Shown here piece by piece: positions 1 through 7,984 of a stretch of DNA of 38,966 bases. Every line of letters starts with the position of its first letter. Positions within the stretch are counted from its first letter, which is position 1. This DNA comes from Psychrobacter piechaudii (GTDB lineage Bacteria > Pseudomonadota > Gammaproteobacteria > Pseudomonadales > Moraxellaceae), in the NCBI RefSeq assembly GCF_900162825.1, contig NZ_FUGE01000099.1, forward strand, positions 1 through 38,966. The letters are read 5' to 3'. The notes under the pieces were generated by a model, which saw only the letters and a list, made by a program, of their open reading frames with translations, was not told where the DNA came from and searched no databases. A program made the position numbers and the translations under genes.

Positions 1-2
1 AC

Positions 3-401
3 ACAAGATTAGACTTAATTCATAAATTCACCACCAAGCTTGTTAAAGATAACAGCTTAATTGTGGTAGGTGATATAAAATCTCGCTCATTTACAACTAA
101 AAAAACCAAGCTAGCTAAATCGACATACGATGCAGGATGGTTTGAACTTAAACGACAACTGGAATATAAATGCAAGTATGCAGGTTGTCAGCTTGAGATC
201 GTAAATGAGAGTTACACTACCCAGACCTGCTCGTACTGCCATAAAATAAGTGACAGTAGTCCGAAAGGTATAGCAGGTTTGCGAATAAGAGGATGGACTT
301 GTGCTGAGTGTGGCACATGGCATGATAGAGATATCAATGCTGCTAAGAACATCCTTGCGGTCGGGCTTGACCGTCTAGCTGTAGGAATCCCCTCGTTTTA
401 G
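3..401 (+). CDS. tnpB: TnpB, RNA-guided endonuclease of IS200/IS605 family (C-terminal part, 5' truncated by window edge)
   Basis: The reading frame is open to the first complete codon at position 3, so this is the C-terminal end of a longer protein; the GTG at 63 is an internal Val codon, not a start. Residue numbers here count that Val as 1. The RuvC-II region reads VVGDIKS, followed by the TnpB hallmark KLAKSTYDAGW. The zinc finger is formed by C56/C59 and C80/C83, and the RuvC-III motif is HDRDINAAKNIL (88-98). At the usual catalytic Glu of RuvC-II (E-D-L in common TnpBs) there is Gly3, while a Glu sits 46 residues later in VNESYTTQTC (E49). This matches the rearranged-glutamate type known for some TnpB and Fanzor proteins. 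TnpB proteins are omega-RNA-guided DNA nucleases that favour element retention. Whether this copy is intact upstream cannot be seen. Confidence 0.9.
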   Translation, partial: TRLDLIHKFTTKLVKDNSLIVVGDIKSRSFTTKKTKLAKSTYDAGWFELKRQLEYKCKYAGCQLEIVNESYTTQTCSYCHKISDSSPKGIAGLRIRGWTCAECGTWHDRDINAAKNILAVGLDRLAVGIPSF

Positions 402-408
402 CGAGGGG
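389..408 (+). other. Right-end hairpin, probable 3' scaffold of the TnpB omega-RNA
   Basis: Perfect 7-bp stem CCCCTCG / CGAGGGG with loop TTTTAG. It overlaps the last codons and the TAG stop (399-401) of tnpB. In this family the guide RNA (omega-RNA) overlaps the tnpB 3' end and its guide is the flanking DNA just past the element end. The guide would therefore begin near 420. Position and role are inferred from family knowledge; expression is not shown. Confidence 0.6.
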
Positions 409-495
409 AGGAGGTCAACAGTCGATGGCTAAATCAATGGTTGTTTTTAAATAAATAGAGACTTAAATAATAAATACTTTAAGGGATTGAACTGT

Positions 496-1755
496 ATGAC
501 AAATGAAAATATAAAAAACTCACAGCAGAAATATGGGATTGTGCTTTATGGAGCCACAAGTTTTGTGGGCCAGTTGGTTGCGGCCTATTTACAAAAGTTC
601 TTAACAGAGGGCAGTGCGGACAATGAAGTAAGTTGGGCAATCGCCGGTAGAAATCAACAAAAGCTACAGCAAGTTAAGGAGCAGGTAGGTAATACAGAGC
701 TACCGATTATTATTGCAGACAGTGATGACGCCGATAGTTTAAATAAAATGGCAGCCCAAGCCAAAGTTATTATCTCCACGGTAGGCCCCTATTTAAAATA
801 TGGGGAGCCTTTAATCAAAGCGTGTGCTGAAAATGGCACAGATTATGTGGACTTAACGGGTGAGGCTTTATTCATCAAAAACATGCTTGATAAGTATCAA
901 CAGACTGCTAAAGATTCTGGGGCTCGTATCGTCAACTCTTGTGGTTTTGACTCCTTGCCTTCGGATCTAGGCGTACTGTTCACCCAAAACTGTGCCCAAA
1001 AAGAGCATGGCGAATATTGTGAAACCATCAATATGCGGGTGAAAGCGGCCAAAGGAGGCTTGTCAGGCGGGACGGTGTCTTCGATGGCTACCATCTTTGA
1101 GGAGCTTGGCAAAGATAAGTCGCTACGTAAACAGTTAGCCAATCCTTATCTGTTAAATGATGATGACAATCGCCCTAATGTGCGTCAAGAAAATGTTAAC
1201 CTTCCTCAGTGGGATGCGGAAAACGAGCGCTGGGTAGCGCCCTTTATTATGGCGTCTATTAATACCCGCATTGTTCATCGCTCGAACCAATTACGCGATT
1301 ATCAATATGGTCGTGACTTTAAATATGATGAAGCCATGTGGTTACCAGCAGGTTTAAAAGGTCGCCTTATGAGTTATGGAATGACGGCAGGTATTGCAGG
1401 CTTTGCGGCTAGCATGATGTTTAAGCCCAGCCGTGACCTGCTAAATGAGCATGTGCTACCCAAATCTGGGGATGGCCCTTCTAAGTCAGAACAAGAAAAT
1501 GGCTACTTTGATATTCGCTTCTTTGGTCATACTAACAACAATCAGGAAGTATTAACTAAGGTGACGGGCGACAAAGACCCTGGTTATGGCAGCACCTGTC
1601 AGATGCTAGCTCAAAGTGCTTTATGTCTACTGCAAGACATCAGTAAGCAAGAAGTTGAAGGGGGTTTTTGGACGCCAGCTGCTGCGATGGGCGAAGCTTT
1701 AATTGAGCGATTACAAGATCATGCCGGCATTGAGTTTGTAGAGTTATCAGCCTAG
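496..1755 (+). CDS. Saccharopine dehydrogenase-like NADP-binding oxidoreductase (trans-acting enoyl reductase type)
   Basis: The 419-residue protein opens with a Rossmann motif, IVLYGATSFVGQLVAAYL. It continues with VISTVGPYLKYGEPLIKACA and GTDYVDLTGE, the signature of the saccharopine dehydrogenase NADP-binding family. Its length and layout resemble the membrane-associated enoyl reductase-like branch (about 415-420 aa) more than true lysine-pathway saccharopine dehydrogenases. A hydrophobic stretch, GMTAGIAGFAASMMF, near residue 300 could touch the membrane. The ATG at 496 is preferred over the TTG at 487, because AAGGGA at 481-486 is spaced 9 nt from 496 and would abut 487. The gene begins only about 76 nt past the TnpB element, so its native promoter may have been displaced. 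It ends against a terminator shared with tex. Substrate unknown. Confidence 0.8.
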   Translation: MTNENIKNSQQKYGIVLYGATSFVGQLVAAYLQKFLTEGSADNEVSWAIAGRNQQKLQQVKEQVGNTELPIIIADSDDADSLNKMAAQAKVIISTVGPYLKYGEPLIKACAENGTDYVDLTGEALFIKNMLDKYQQTAKDSGARIVNSCGFDSLPSDLGVLFTQNCAQKEHGEYCETINMRVKAAKGGLSGGTVSSMATIFEELGKDKSLRKQLANPYLLNDDDNRPNVRQENVNLPQWDAENERWVAPFIMASINTRIVHRSNQLRDYQYGRDFKYDEAMWLPAGLKGRLMSYGMTAGIAGFAASMMFKPSRDLLNEHVLPKSGDGPSKSEQENGYFDIRFFGHTNNNQEVLTKVTGDKDPGYGSTCQMLAQSALCLLQDISKQEVEGGFWTPAAAMGEALIERLQDHAGIEFVELSA

Positions 1756-1819
1756 TTTTGTAGGGGTTAAGACAGCTTTAATTACCGTTTTAATCAACTC
1801 TAAAAAATCAATGAATATA

Positions 1820-1851
1820 AAAAAGGACAGCCCCTGAGGACTGTCCTTTTT
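1820..1851. terminator. Bidirectional intrinsic terminator between the oxidoreductase gene and tex
   Basis: Stem AAAAAGGACAG / CTGTCCTTTTT around a 10-nt loop. It has A-rich and T-rich flanks, so it can end transcription from both convergent genes. Confidence 0.9.
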
Positions 1852-1876
1852 TACAACGATCAAATTAGCTTAGCGG

Positions 1877-4381
1877 TTACTTAAGGCCGGCTTGTTTTAA
1901 TAAGGCCCCTAATGAGCCAATCTTGTTCTCTTCTGACTTCTGCTTCGCAGCTGGCTTAGCTTTAGCTTTATCACTACGTGGATTGTTACGGCCGCCTTTG
2001 GTAGCAGGTTTGGCTTTATTGCTTCTGCGCGGCGCACGCGTAGCCTTAGTTTCAGTCTTGTCAGTAGCTGGCTTTGCCGCAGTAGTCGTACGTTTGGCTG
2101 GAGCTGCTTGTTCTGATTTCATGCTAAAGCCAATACGATTGCGTTTGGCATCCACTGAAATCACACGAACAGTGACGATGTCGCCTGGTTTAACCAAGTT
2201 CATTGGGTCTTCAACGAAGTCGTTGGCCATCTCAGAAATGTGCACCAAGCCATCTTGGTGAACGCCTACGTTTACAAAGCAGCCGAAGCCGGTGACATTA
2301 GTGACCACGCCTTCTAGTTGCATGCCTTCTTCTAGATCATTGACGCTATTGACGTCCTCTCTAAACTGAGCCGTTTTAAACTCAGGGCGAGGGTCGTGGG
2401 CCGGTTTGGCAAGCTCTTGCTTAATAGCAGCAAGACTAATGTTTTCATCATTAGCTGCTTCAATGCCGTCAGTGGCTAAAGTGTTAATTACACTGTCATT
2501 GCCTAAGACTTCAGTAATGTCTTTACCAGATTTTTCTAGAATTTGTTTTACTAAGTCATAGCTTTCTGGATGCACACCAGTAGCATCTAAGGGCTCTTCA
2601 CCATCACGGATGCGTAAGAAACCTGCGGCCTGCTCAAAGGTCTTCACTCCCAATCTTGGCACGTCTTTTAGCTGCTCACGATTGGTGAAAGCACCGTGCT
2701 CTTTGCGGTAGTTAACGATTTGTTGAGCCACGTTGCGGTTTAAACCGGCAATGTGAGCCAAAATAGCGGGACTGGCAGTGTTCACATCAACACCTACCGC
2801 GTTCACACAGTCTTGAGTAACTTTATCTAAGCTATCAGACAGTTGAGACTGGTTCACATCATGTTGATATTGACCGACGCCAATGGCTTTCGGCTCAACT
2901 TTTACCAGCTCTGATAGAGGGTCTTGTAGGCGACGAGCAATAGATACTGCGCCGCGGATTGACACGTCTAAGTCTGCCAATTCATCACTGGCAAGCTCGC
3001 TGGCTGAATAAACAGAAGCGCCAGACTCATTTACCACAACGGCTTTAGCAGTAATAGCCTCATCGGCATCGATAACTTCTTTGATCATAGCGTCGGTTTC
3101 GCGACTGGCGGTACCATTACCGATTGCTACCAACTCGACTTTATGTGCTTTTAATAAATCAGAGATAGTGGCCTTTGCTTCATCCATCTTGTTGTCTGGA
3201 GCAAAAGGATAAACTGTGGCTGTGGCAGGAGTATCGTCAGCATTACGAATAACCTGACCTTGAGCATCAATAACCGCCATTTTTACGCCATGACGAATAC
3301 CAGGATCGACCCCTAAGATAACTTTACGACCAGCAGGGGCTGCCATTAATAGATGCTGAAGGTTGCTAGCAAAGACATCAATAGCATCGGCTTCAGCAGC
3401 CAAACGTTTCTCTGTTAATAGGCGATGCTCTAAATGCGGACGCCATTTGTCTTTCCACAAGCTATTGGCAGCGGCCACTAAGAACTCACGACGGGCTTCT
3501 GGTTGCCTGGCATCTAATTCAAAGTTGCTGATAATTTTTTCAACAAAAGGAGCATCTTCACCATCGACCTTAAGCACCAGTACGTTTTCTTGACGGCCAC
3601 GAAGCATGGCAAGTAGGCGGTGGTTTGGTAGGCGTGCTAAGCTTTCACTGTGTTCAAAGTAGTCCGCAAACTTCTCACCAACCTCACGCTTTTCTTCAGA
3701 GGCTAAGCTTGAATTAATAGTGGCTGTTTTAGCGAAACCTGTGCGTAAAGCATCTAGCAGCTCTAATTCTTGAGTCCAATCATCGATAATGATGGCTTCA
3801 ACACCGGCCAGCTGTTTTTCGGCATCTGAGAAGTCAACCTCAATCTCATTACCCGTATCATCGGTAATGGTCTCAGGCAACTGATAGCCCTCTAAGGCTT
3901 CAGTAGGGGTTATCTCGGTGGTTAACAGCTTCTCAGCAACCTCACCTAAGCCTGCAGCACGGGCTTTGGCAGCCAAAGAGCGGCGACGAGGACGATAAGG
4001 CAAATAGATGTCTTCTAACTCGAGCTTTGAGGTGGCTTGCTCGATGCGAGCTTGCAACGCTTCAGTTAAGTTGCCTTGGCTTTGTAGTAGCTCAAGAATC
4101 TTGGCACGACGTGACGCCATGTCGCGCTCATAATTCAGGCCTTTTTCCAAAGCACGTAATTGGCTGTCATCCAGACCTTGCGTTTTCTCTTTACGATAAC
4201 GGGCGATAAACGGCACCGTGGCACCTTCGTCGTAAAGCTTAACAAACGCATTGACTTGCGCAGGCTTAATGCCCAGCTCTTTTGCAAGCTTGGTATGGAT
4301 GTTGGCAATGACATCAGCGGGCAAATTAGTACTGCCTTGGCTGGTAGGGGTGTTGGTAGTTGGGGTATCGGTTTGGTTCAT
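1877..4381 (-). CDS. tex: Tex, S1-domain RNA-binding transcription accessory protein
   Basis: Large cytosolic nucleic-acid-binding protein, about 834 residues from the ATG at 4381. Visible parts in order: the Tex N-terminal helical region (IHTKLAKELGIKPAQV, then TVPFIARYRKE), a YqgF/RuvC-like domain (ILGVDPGIRHGVKMAVID), helix-hairpin-helix repeats (ILAHIAGLNRNVAQQIV), and an S1 domain (GFGCFVNVGVHQDGLVHIS). A long Lys/Ala/Thr-rich basic tail ends in GSLGALLKQAGLK. Tex is linked to transcription complexes and stress fitness in other bacteria; its exact role here is inferred. Longer starts exist at 4432 and 4414. A TATAAT on the minus strand at 4418-4413 overlaps the latter, so transcription likely begins near 4406, which favours 4381. 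No clear Shine-Dalgarno is seen for any of them. The first 22 residues are Thr/Asn-rich low complexity. Confidence 0.93.
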   Translation of the reverse strand: MNQTDTPTTNTPTSQGSTNLPADVIANIHTKLAKELGIKPAQVNAFVKLYDEGATVPFIARYRKEKTQGLDDSQLRALEKGLNYERDMASRRAKILELLQSQGNLTEALQARIEQATSKLELEDIYLPYRPRRRSLAAKARAAGLGEVAEKLLTTEITPTEALEGYQLPETITDDTGNEIEVDFSDAEKQLAGVEAIIIDDWTQELELLDALRTGFAKTATINSSLASEEKREVGEKFADYFEHSESLARLPNHRLLAMLRGRQENVLVLKVDGEDAPFVEKIISNFELDARQPEARREFLVAAANSLWKDKWRPHLEHRLLTEKRLAAEADAIDVFASNLQHLLMAAPAGRKVILGVDPGIRHGVKMAVIDAQGQVIRNADDTPATATVYPFAPDNKMDEAKATISDLLKAHKVELVAIGNGTASRETDAMIKEVIDADEAITAKAVVVNESGASVYSASELASDELADLDVSIRGAVSIARRLQDPLSELVKVEPKAIGVGQYQHDVNQSQLSDSLDKVTQDCVNAVGVDVNTASPAILAHIAGLNRNVAQQIVNYRKEHGAFTNREQLKDVPRLGVKTFEQAAGFLRIRDGEEPLDATGVHPESYDLVKQILEKSGKDITEVLGNDSVINTLATDGIEAANDENISLAAIKQELAKPAHDPRPEFKTAQFREDVNSVNDLEEGMQLEGVVTNVTGFGCFVNVGVHQDGLVHISEMANDFVEDPMNLVKPGDIVTVRVISVDAKRNRIGFSMKSEQAAPAKRTTTAAKPATDKTETKATRAPRRSNKAKPATKGGRNNPRSDKAKAKPAAKQKSEENKIGSLGALLKQAGLK

Positions 4382-4816
4382 ATCCGTATCGAAGTTAATA
4401 AATGTGGTTGGCATTATAGCAAAAGCTGACATAATAAAAACGCTTTTGCTTATTTATGTTTATTTCTGTCAATAAGTCTTGATTAATTAACAAACCCATA
4501 CAGCACTACTATGTAATAGGTGTGTAATTTGTTTCATAATCTTATACACTGAATGATATCGATTGTCAGGCTTAATGTGGTCAGGCCTAATACAATTGAT
4601 AATAGGGGATTTTAGGATGGCTAACAGGTCGAGGCAATAGTCCCTTAGCATTATCTTTGATGAGTAGCCTATATTATTAAGTTAATCATTGATTAATGCT
4701 GGCTTCATAACCATATATAACATAAGACACAATTTATTTTAGATATTAAAAATGCAAAAGGTATTTTTCCCTTTACCCTCTGGGTTACTATAATAAATAA
4801 ACAGCAGGAAAATATT
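4382..4816. other. Divergent tex-ompR intergenic region with promoter-like elements and a direct repeat
   Basis: An AT-rich region between the divergent tex and ompR genes. On the minus strand TATAAT (4418-4413) could serve tex. On the plus strand TATAAT (4789-4794) could serve ompR, with only a weak -35 about 17 nt upstream. A near-perfect 12-nt direct repeat lies at 4565-4576 (GTCAGGCTTAAT) and 4580-4591 (GTCAGGCCTAAT), 15 bp apart. I see no credible coding sequence here. Confidence 0.5.
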
Positions 4817-5563
4817 ATGTCAGACAATAAAATCAACAATACCGACAGTTTAACCCACCGTATATTGGTAGTAGATGATGATGCGCGTTTGCGCTCTTTA
4901 TTACAACGCTTTCTAGAAGACGACGGCTTTGTGGTACGTACCGCTCATGATGGCAGTCAGATGGATAAGCTGATGCAACGTGAGTTATTCTCGCTGGTGG
5001 TGCTAGATTTAATGCTACCAGGAGAAGATGGTATCAGCATCTGTAAACGCTTGCGTGAAGACAACAGTGATATTCCTATCATTATGTTAACCGCCAAAGG
5101 CTCAGACAGCGATCGTATTGCTGGCTTAGAGGCAGGCGCGGATGATTATCTACCCAAGCCATTTAACCCAAAAGAGTTGCTGGCTCGTATCAAAGCGGTT
5201 TTACGTCGCCACAGCCGCGAGCTACCTGGCGCCCCTTCGCAGCAGGTAGAGGTGGTAGAGTTTGGTCCTTGGACTCTAGATTTATCAACACGTACCTTAA
5301 AGCGAGACGGTAACGTGGTGACCTTAACTACGGGTGAATTCTCAGTATTGAAAGCTTTGGTTCAGCACCCTCGTGAGCCGTTAACGCGCGATAAATTAAT
5401 GAACTTAGCGCGTGGCCGTGAGTGGGGCGCAATGGAGCGTTCTATTGACGTTCAAGTGTCCCGCTTACGTCGTTTGATAGAAGACAATCCTTCGCAGGCT
5501 CGTTATATTCAGACGGTGTGGGGCGTGGGTTATGTGTTTGTTCCCGATGAAGAAGATGCTTAA
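4817..5563 (+). CDS. ompR: OmpR-family DNA-binding response regulator
   Basis: The 248-residue protein has an N-terminal receiver domain: acidic pocket D20-D22, phospho-acceptor D64 in VVLDLMLPGEDG, then IIMLTAKG and the conserved Lys in LPKPFNP. The C-terminal winged-helix effector has RSIDVQVSRLRRLIEDNP and ends IQTVWGVGYVFVPD. Sequence and spacing fit OmpR proper, which controls porin and osmotic-response genes when phosphorylated by EnvZ. AGGA at 4805-4808 is an adequate ribosome site. No histidine-kinase gene follows; a strong terminator comes 24 nt after the stop and the next gene is on the opposite strand. The partner kinase must be encoded elsewhere or be absent. Confidence 0.9.
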   Translation: MSDNKINNTDSLTHRILVVDDDARLRSLLQRFLEDDGFVVRTAHDGSQMDKLMQRELFSLVVLDLMLPGEDGISICKRLREDNSDIPIIMLTAKGSDSDRIAGLEAGADDYLPKPFNPKELLARIKAVLRRHSRELPGAPSQQVEVVEFGPWTLDLSTRTLKRDGNVVTLTTGEFSVLKALVQHPREPLTRDKLMNLARGREWGAMERSIDVQVSRLRRLIEDNPSQARYIQTVWGVGYVFVPDEEDA

Positions 5564-5586
5564 ATAACAGCTTTTCTTATCCCTAA

Positions 5587-5621
5587 AAAAAGGCACTCTA
5601 TTTAATATAGAGTGCCTTTTT
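5587..5621. terminator. Strong intrinsic terminator after ompR
   Basis: Stem AAAAAGGCACTCTAT / ATAGAGTGCCTTTTT with a 5-nt loop. It is symmetrical, so it may also act for ybiI read-through on the minus strand. Confidence 0.92.
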
Positions 5622-5711
5622 AGTTTTTGATATTTGGTAGACTTTCTATAGTTTATGAGTCAGTGCGGACCAGTGGTATTAGTAGCCTTTTCACTGTGCT
5701 TAGCCAGTAAA

Positions 5712-5978
5712 TTAACGCAATTGACTGTCTTTACTGCCACGGCGATTATACAACTCTTGAGTCTTAGTATGGGCTTCTAGCTCAGACTGACATTTGACAC
5801 AGTACTCTACTCCAGGCAAGGCTTGACGCCGAGCTTCTGGGATACGCTCGCCACATTCCTCACAGAACTCTAAGCTTTCACCTTTAGGCAAGGCTCTTCT
5901 TGCTCGTTCAAGAGCATCATTGACGGTGGCATCCATTTGTTCATGCTCAGCGCCATCACGCGCCCATCCTCCGGCCAT
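5712..5978 (-). CDS. ybiI: DksA/TraR-family C4 zinc-finger protein YbiI
   Basis: Small protein of 88 residues, the same length as E. coli YbiI, with the same ending YNRRGSKDSQLR. The C-terminal zinc finger is FCEECGERIP...GVEYCVKCQ, a CxxC-17-CxxC arrangement typical of the DksA/TraR zinc knuckle. It lacks the long N-terminal coiled coil of DksA itself, so direct action in the RNA polymerase secondary channel is uncertain. The start at 5978 is fixed by AAGGAG 6 nt upstream. It is monocistronic, with terminators on either side. The physiological role of YbiI proteins is not well established. Confidence 0.9.
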   Translation of the reverse strand: MAGGWARDGAEHEQMDATVNDALERARRALPKGESLEFCEECGERIPEARRQALPGVEYCVKCQSELEAHTKTQELYNRRGSKDSQLR

Positions 5979-6097
5979 AATCGACTCCTTTTTTTATTCA
6001 GATTTGCCCAAATAAAATCAGGGCTTATCCTTATATTATGGGGCTATTGGCCTATTTTTCAAGGTGGAATTTGGCGCTTACAATAAGCTTAAAGGCA

Positions 6098-6129
6098 CAA
6101 AAAAGCAGAAGCTTTGAGGGGCTTCTGCT
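6098..6129 (-). terminator. Intrinsic terminator after yciK
   Basis: Read on the minus strand: AGCAGAAGC, loop CCCTCAAA, GCTTCTGCT, then a T-run. It lies about 110 nt beyond the yciK stop codon. Confidence 0.85.
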
Positions 6130-6235
6130 CTAAGAATACTTAAGTCATTATCAATATTTAGAAGGACTTAAGCTACCAGTGATGTGGGTTACTAGCAATA
6201 TGGGTATTAGGAATAGGGGTCACTAGCCACGTAGA

Positions 6236-7012
6236 TTATTTAGGTTGCAGAGCAATAACCTGACCTCTTACCCCAATGCTGGCATCACTCATTAAACACA
6301 CATACGCTGGCATAATATCTTCGGGAGTCTTCAGGCTCATTGGGTTCTCGCCAGGATAAGCATGAGCACGCATGTTAGTACGGGTACCGCCTGGATTGAT
6401 ACAGTTAAAGCGTAAACTGGTGGTATTTTGAGTCTCTTGGGTAAAGATATCACTCATACCCTCAACCGCCTGCTTCGATAAGGCATAGGCTCCCCAAAAA
6501 GCACGGGGATGAGTACCGACGGAACTGCTGGTAAACACAAAAGAGCCATTATCCACTTCTTTGACCAACGGCATGATTACCTGAGTCAGCATAAAGGTTG
6601 CGGTAGTGTTGATGCGCATCACTTGCTCAAAGGTCACGATGTCATACATCTCTAGCGGGGTTAGCGCCCCTAAGATTCCCGCATTATGCAGCACGCCATG
6701 CAGCTCACCAATTTCTGTTTGGATAAGGTTTGCCAACTGCTGCATATCGCTATAGCTAGCAGTCTCAAGATTCATCGGCATAATCGCAGGTTGTTTGCCA
6801 CCCGCCGCTTCGATTTCGTCGTAAACGGCTTCTAACTTGCTTAGAGTCTTGCCTAGTAATAAAACAGTAGCACCATACTTTGCATAGGTAAGGGCAGCGA
6901 CTCGGCCAATACCATCCCCGGCACCGGTAACTAAGATGGTCTTACCTTGTAAGCATTTTGGTTCAGGCTTAAAGGTACGAATTTGTTCGTGTGTTAAAGG
7001 AGTTTGGGTCAT
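6236..7012 (-). CDS. yciK: YciK-family short-chain dehydrogenase/reductase
   Basis: Classical SDR of 258 residues. The cofactor motif is TGAGDGIG (29-36), the NAG motif is at 110-112, the catalytic Ser lies in the TSSS stretch (161-164), and YALSK supplies Y176 and K180. The C-terminal NPGGTRTNMRA is typical of the YciK branch. The substrate is unknown; NAD(P)-dependent reduction or oxidation of a small alcohol or ketone is the family activity. It is the last gene of a ubiG-mupP-yciK run, an order also known from Pseudomonas. Spacing to mupP is 123 nt, so it is either a loose operon or separately transcribed. No clear Shine-Dalgarno precedes the ATG. Confidence 0.88.
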   Translation of the reverse strand: MTQTPLTHEQIRTFKPEPKCLQGKTILVTGAGDGIGRVAALTYAKYGATVLLLGKTLSKLEAVYDEIEAAGGKQPAIMPMNLETASYSDMQQLANLIQTEIGELHGVLHNAGILGALTPLEMYDIVTFEQVMRINTTATFMLTQVIMPLVKEVDNGSFVFTSSSVGTHPRAFWGAYALSKQAVEGMSDIFTQETQNTTSLRFNCINPGGTRTNMRAHAYPGENPMSLKTPEDIMPAYVCLMSDASIGVRGQVIALQPK

Positions 7013-7135
7013 AAGGTCACTATTTTTTTATTTTAAAGAGAGTTTATTTTAAAGAGAATTTTATTTAAAAAAATTTACTATTTACAGAGCATTTGGTCGA
7101 AAAGTCTTAAAAGTACTGAACTTGAAAGAGTAAAA

Positions 7136-7843
7136 CTACAGATAATCAAACTCTTTGGAGCGTAACAGTTTTACCAATGCCTTTGGGGTCTCAGCAATAT
7201 AGTCGGCGCCCCAAGCTTCCAAATCATCTTGATCTTCTGGGGGAATATAGCCATAGCTGGCCAGTACGTTGGTCATGCCAGCTGCTGCACCAGCTTGAAC
7301 ATCACGGATATGGTCACCAACGTAGATTACGCTATTGGCAATACCGCGAGGCAGCTCAAGTTTTTCTAAAGCTAAGTACATCGGTTCAGGATCAGGTTTG
7401 GTGTTATTCACATCGTCAGGGCAAACCAAGACCGAGCAGCGCTCAGCTAGATTTAGGCACTCTAAAAGCTTGGTAGATAAGTAGCGAGGTTTATTGGTGA
7501 CAATGCCCCAAGGAATATCATTTTTGTCGTAAAAGTCTAACAAAGACTCCAGCTCTGGGAACACTCGGCTGTCGACACAGATATCCGCTTCATATTGGTC
7601 CAAAAACTGCTGACGGTAGTGCTGTACCTGCTCTTCTGTAAGCGGTTGGTTATTGTGCTTCAGCATCAGACTGACCATGGCACTCGCTCCCGCTGAAACT
7701 TGCTCACGAACGGCATCGTTAGAGGGGACCTGCCAGCCATTGGCTTCAGACATTTGGCCAATAATGCGGATAAAGTCTGCCGCGGTATCGATTAAAGTGC
7801 CGTCTAAATCAAACAAGACGGCTTTGACGTAATTTACTGACAT
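7136..7843 (-). CDS. mupP: HAD-family phosphatase, probable MurNAc-6-phosphate phosphatase MupP (Gph-like)
   Basis: HAD-IA hydrolase of 235 residues. The nucleophile motif is VLFDLDGTLIDT (D12, D14), motif II/III is NTKPDPEPMYLA, and motif IV is YVGDHIRDVQAGAAAGM. It is commonly annotated as phosphoglycolate phosphatase (Gph). Its position between ubiG and yciK, plus stretches such as GIVTNKP and the VLVCPDDV-KPDPEP block, match the Pseudomonas MupP enzyme. MupP dephosphorylates MurNAc-6-P in the AnmK-MupP-AmgK-MurU peptidoglycan-recycling route. Phosphoglycolate phosphatase stays possible. The ribosome site is weak (AAGAAA). Confidence 0.75.
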   Translation of the reverse strand: MSVNYVKAVLFDLDGTLIDTAADFIRIIGQMSEANGWQVPSNDAVREQVSAGASAMVSLMLKHNNQPLTEEQVQHYRQQFLDQYEADICVDSRVFPELESLLDFYDKNDIPWGIVTNKPRYLSTKLLECLNLAERCSVLVCPDDVNNTKPDPEPMYLALEKLELPRGIANSVIYVGDHIRDVQAGAAAGMTNVLASYGYIPPEDQDDLEAWGADYIAETPKALVKLLRSKEFDYL

Positions 7844-7957
7844 AGTTTTTTCTTTTTTAAAGGAGGATTTAAGTAATTTAATTTAAAAGACTCAACAGGC
7901 AGAAGCCTCGAAGCTTACTGCACTTAGCTATTCAACGGGTCAATAGATTTAGTTATT

Positions 7958-7984
7958 AAGCCAGCTTGGTTATTCAGCTGGCTT
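7958..7984 (-). other. Hairpin spanning the ubiG stop codon
   Basis: Perfect 9-bp inverted repeat, AAGCCAGCT / AGCTGGCTT, with a 9-nt loop that contains the ubiG stop. No T-run follows on the minus strand, so it is not a standard terminator. It may be an mRNA end stabiliser or attenuator between ubiG and mupP. Confidence 0.6.

Larger units (their letters stand above)
1..419 (+). mobile_element. 3' part of an IS200/IS605-family element (tnpB plus right end)
   Basis: The left edge of the window lies inside an IS200/IS605-type element. It holds the C-terminal third of TnpB followed at once by a GC-rich hairpin and the sequence GGAGGTCAAC, which is how right ends of this family usually look. The boundary is put at 419 (end of GGTCAAC) by resemblance only, because the left end and any tnpA lie outside the window. 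Elements of this family have no terminal inverted repeats and make no target duplication, so the exact end needs an empty-site comparison. Confidence 0.75.

Noticed and set aside
63-401. Complete small TnpB-like protein starting at the GTG at 63
   Set aside because: The frame is open upstream to the window edge with TnpB-like sequence, and GTG lies inside RuvC-II. It is the 3' part of a longer gene.
1923-2261. 112-codon plus-strand frame
   Set aside because: Antisense to the tex S1 and tail region. It is hydrophobic low complexity caused by Lys/Ala codons on the other strand, and no ribosome site was seen.
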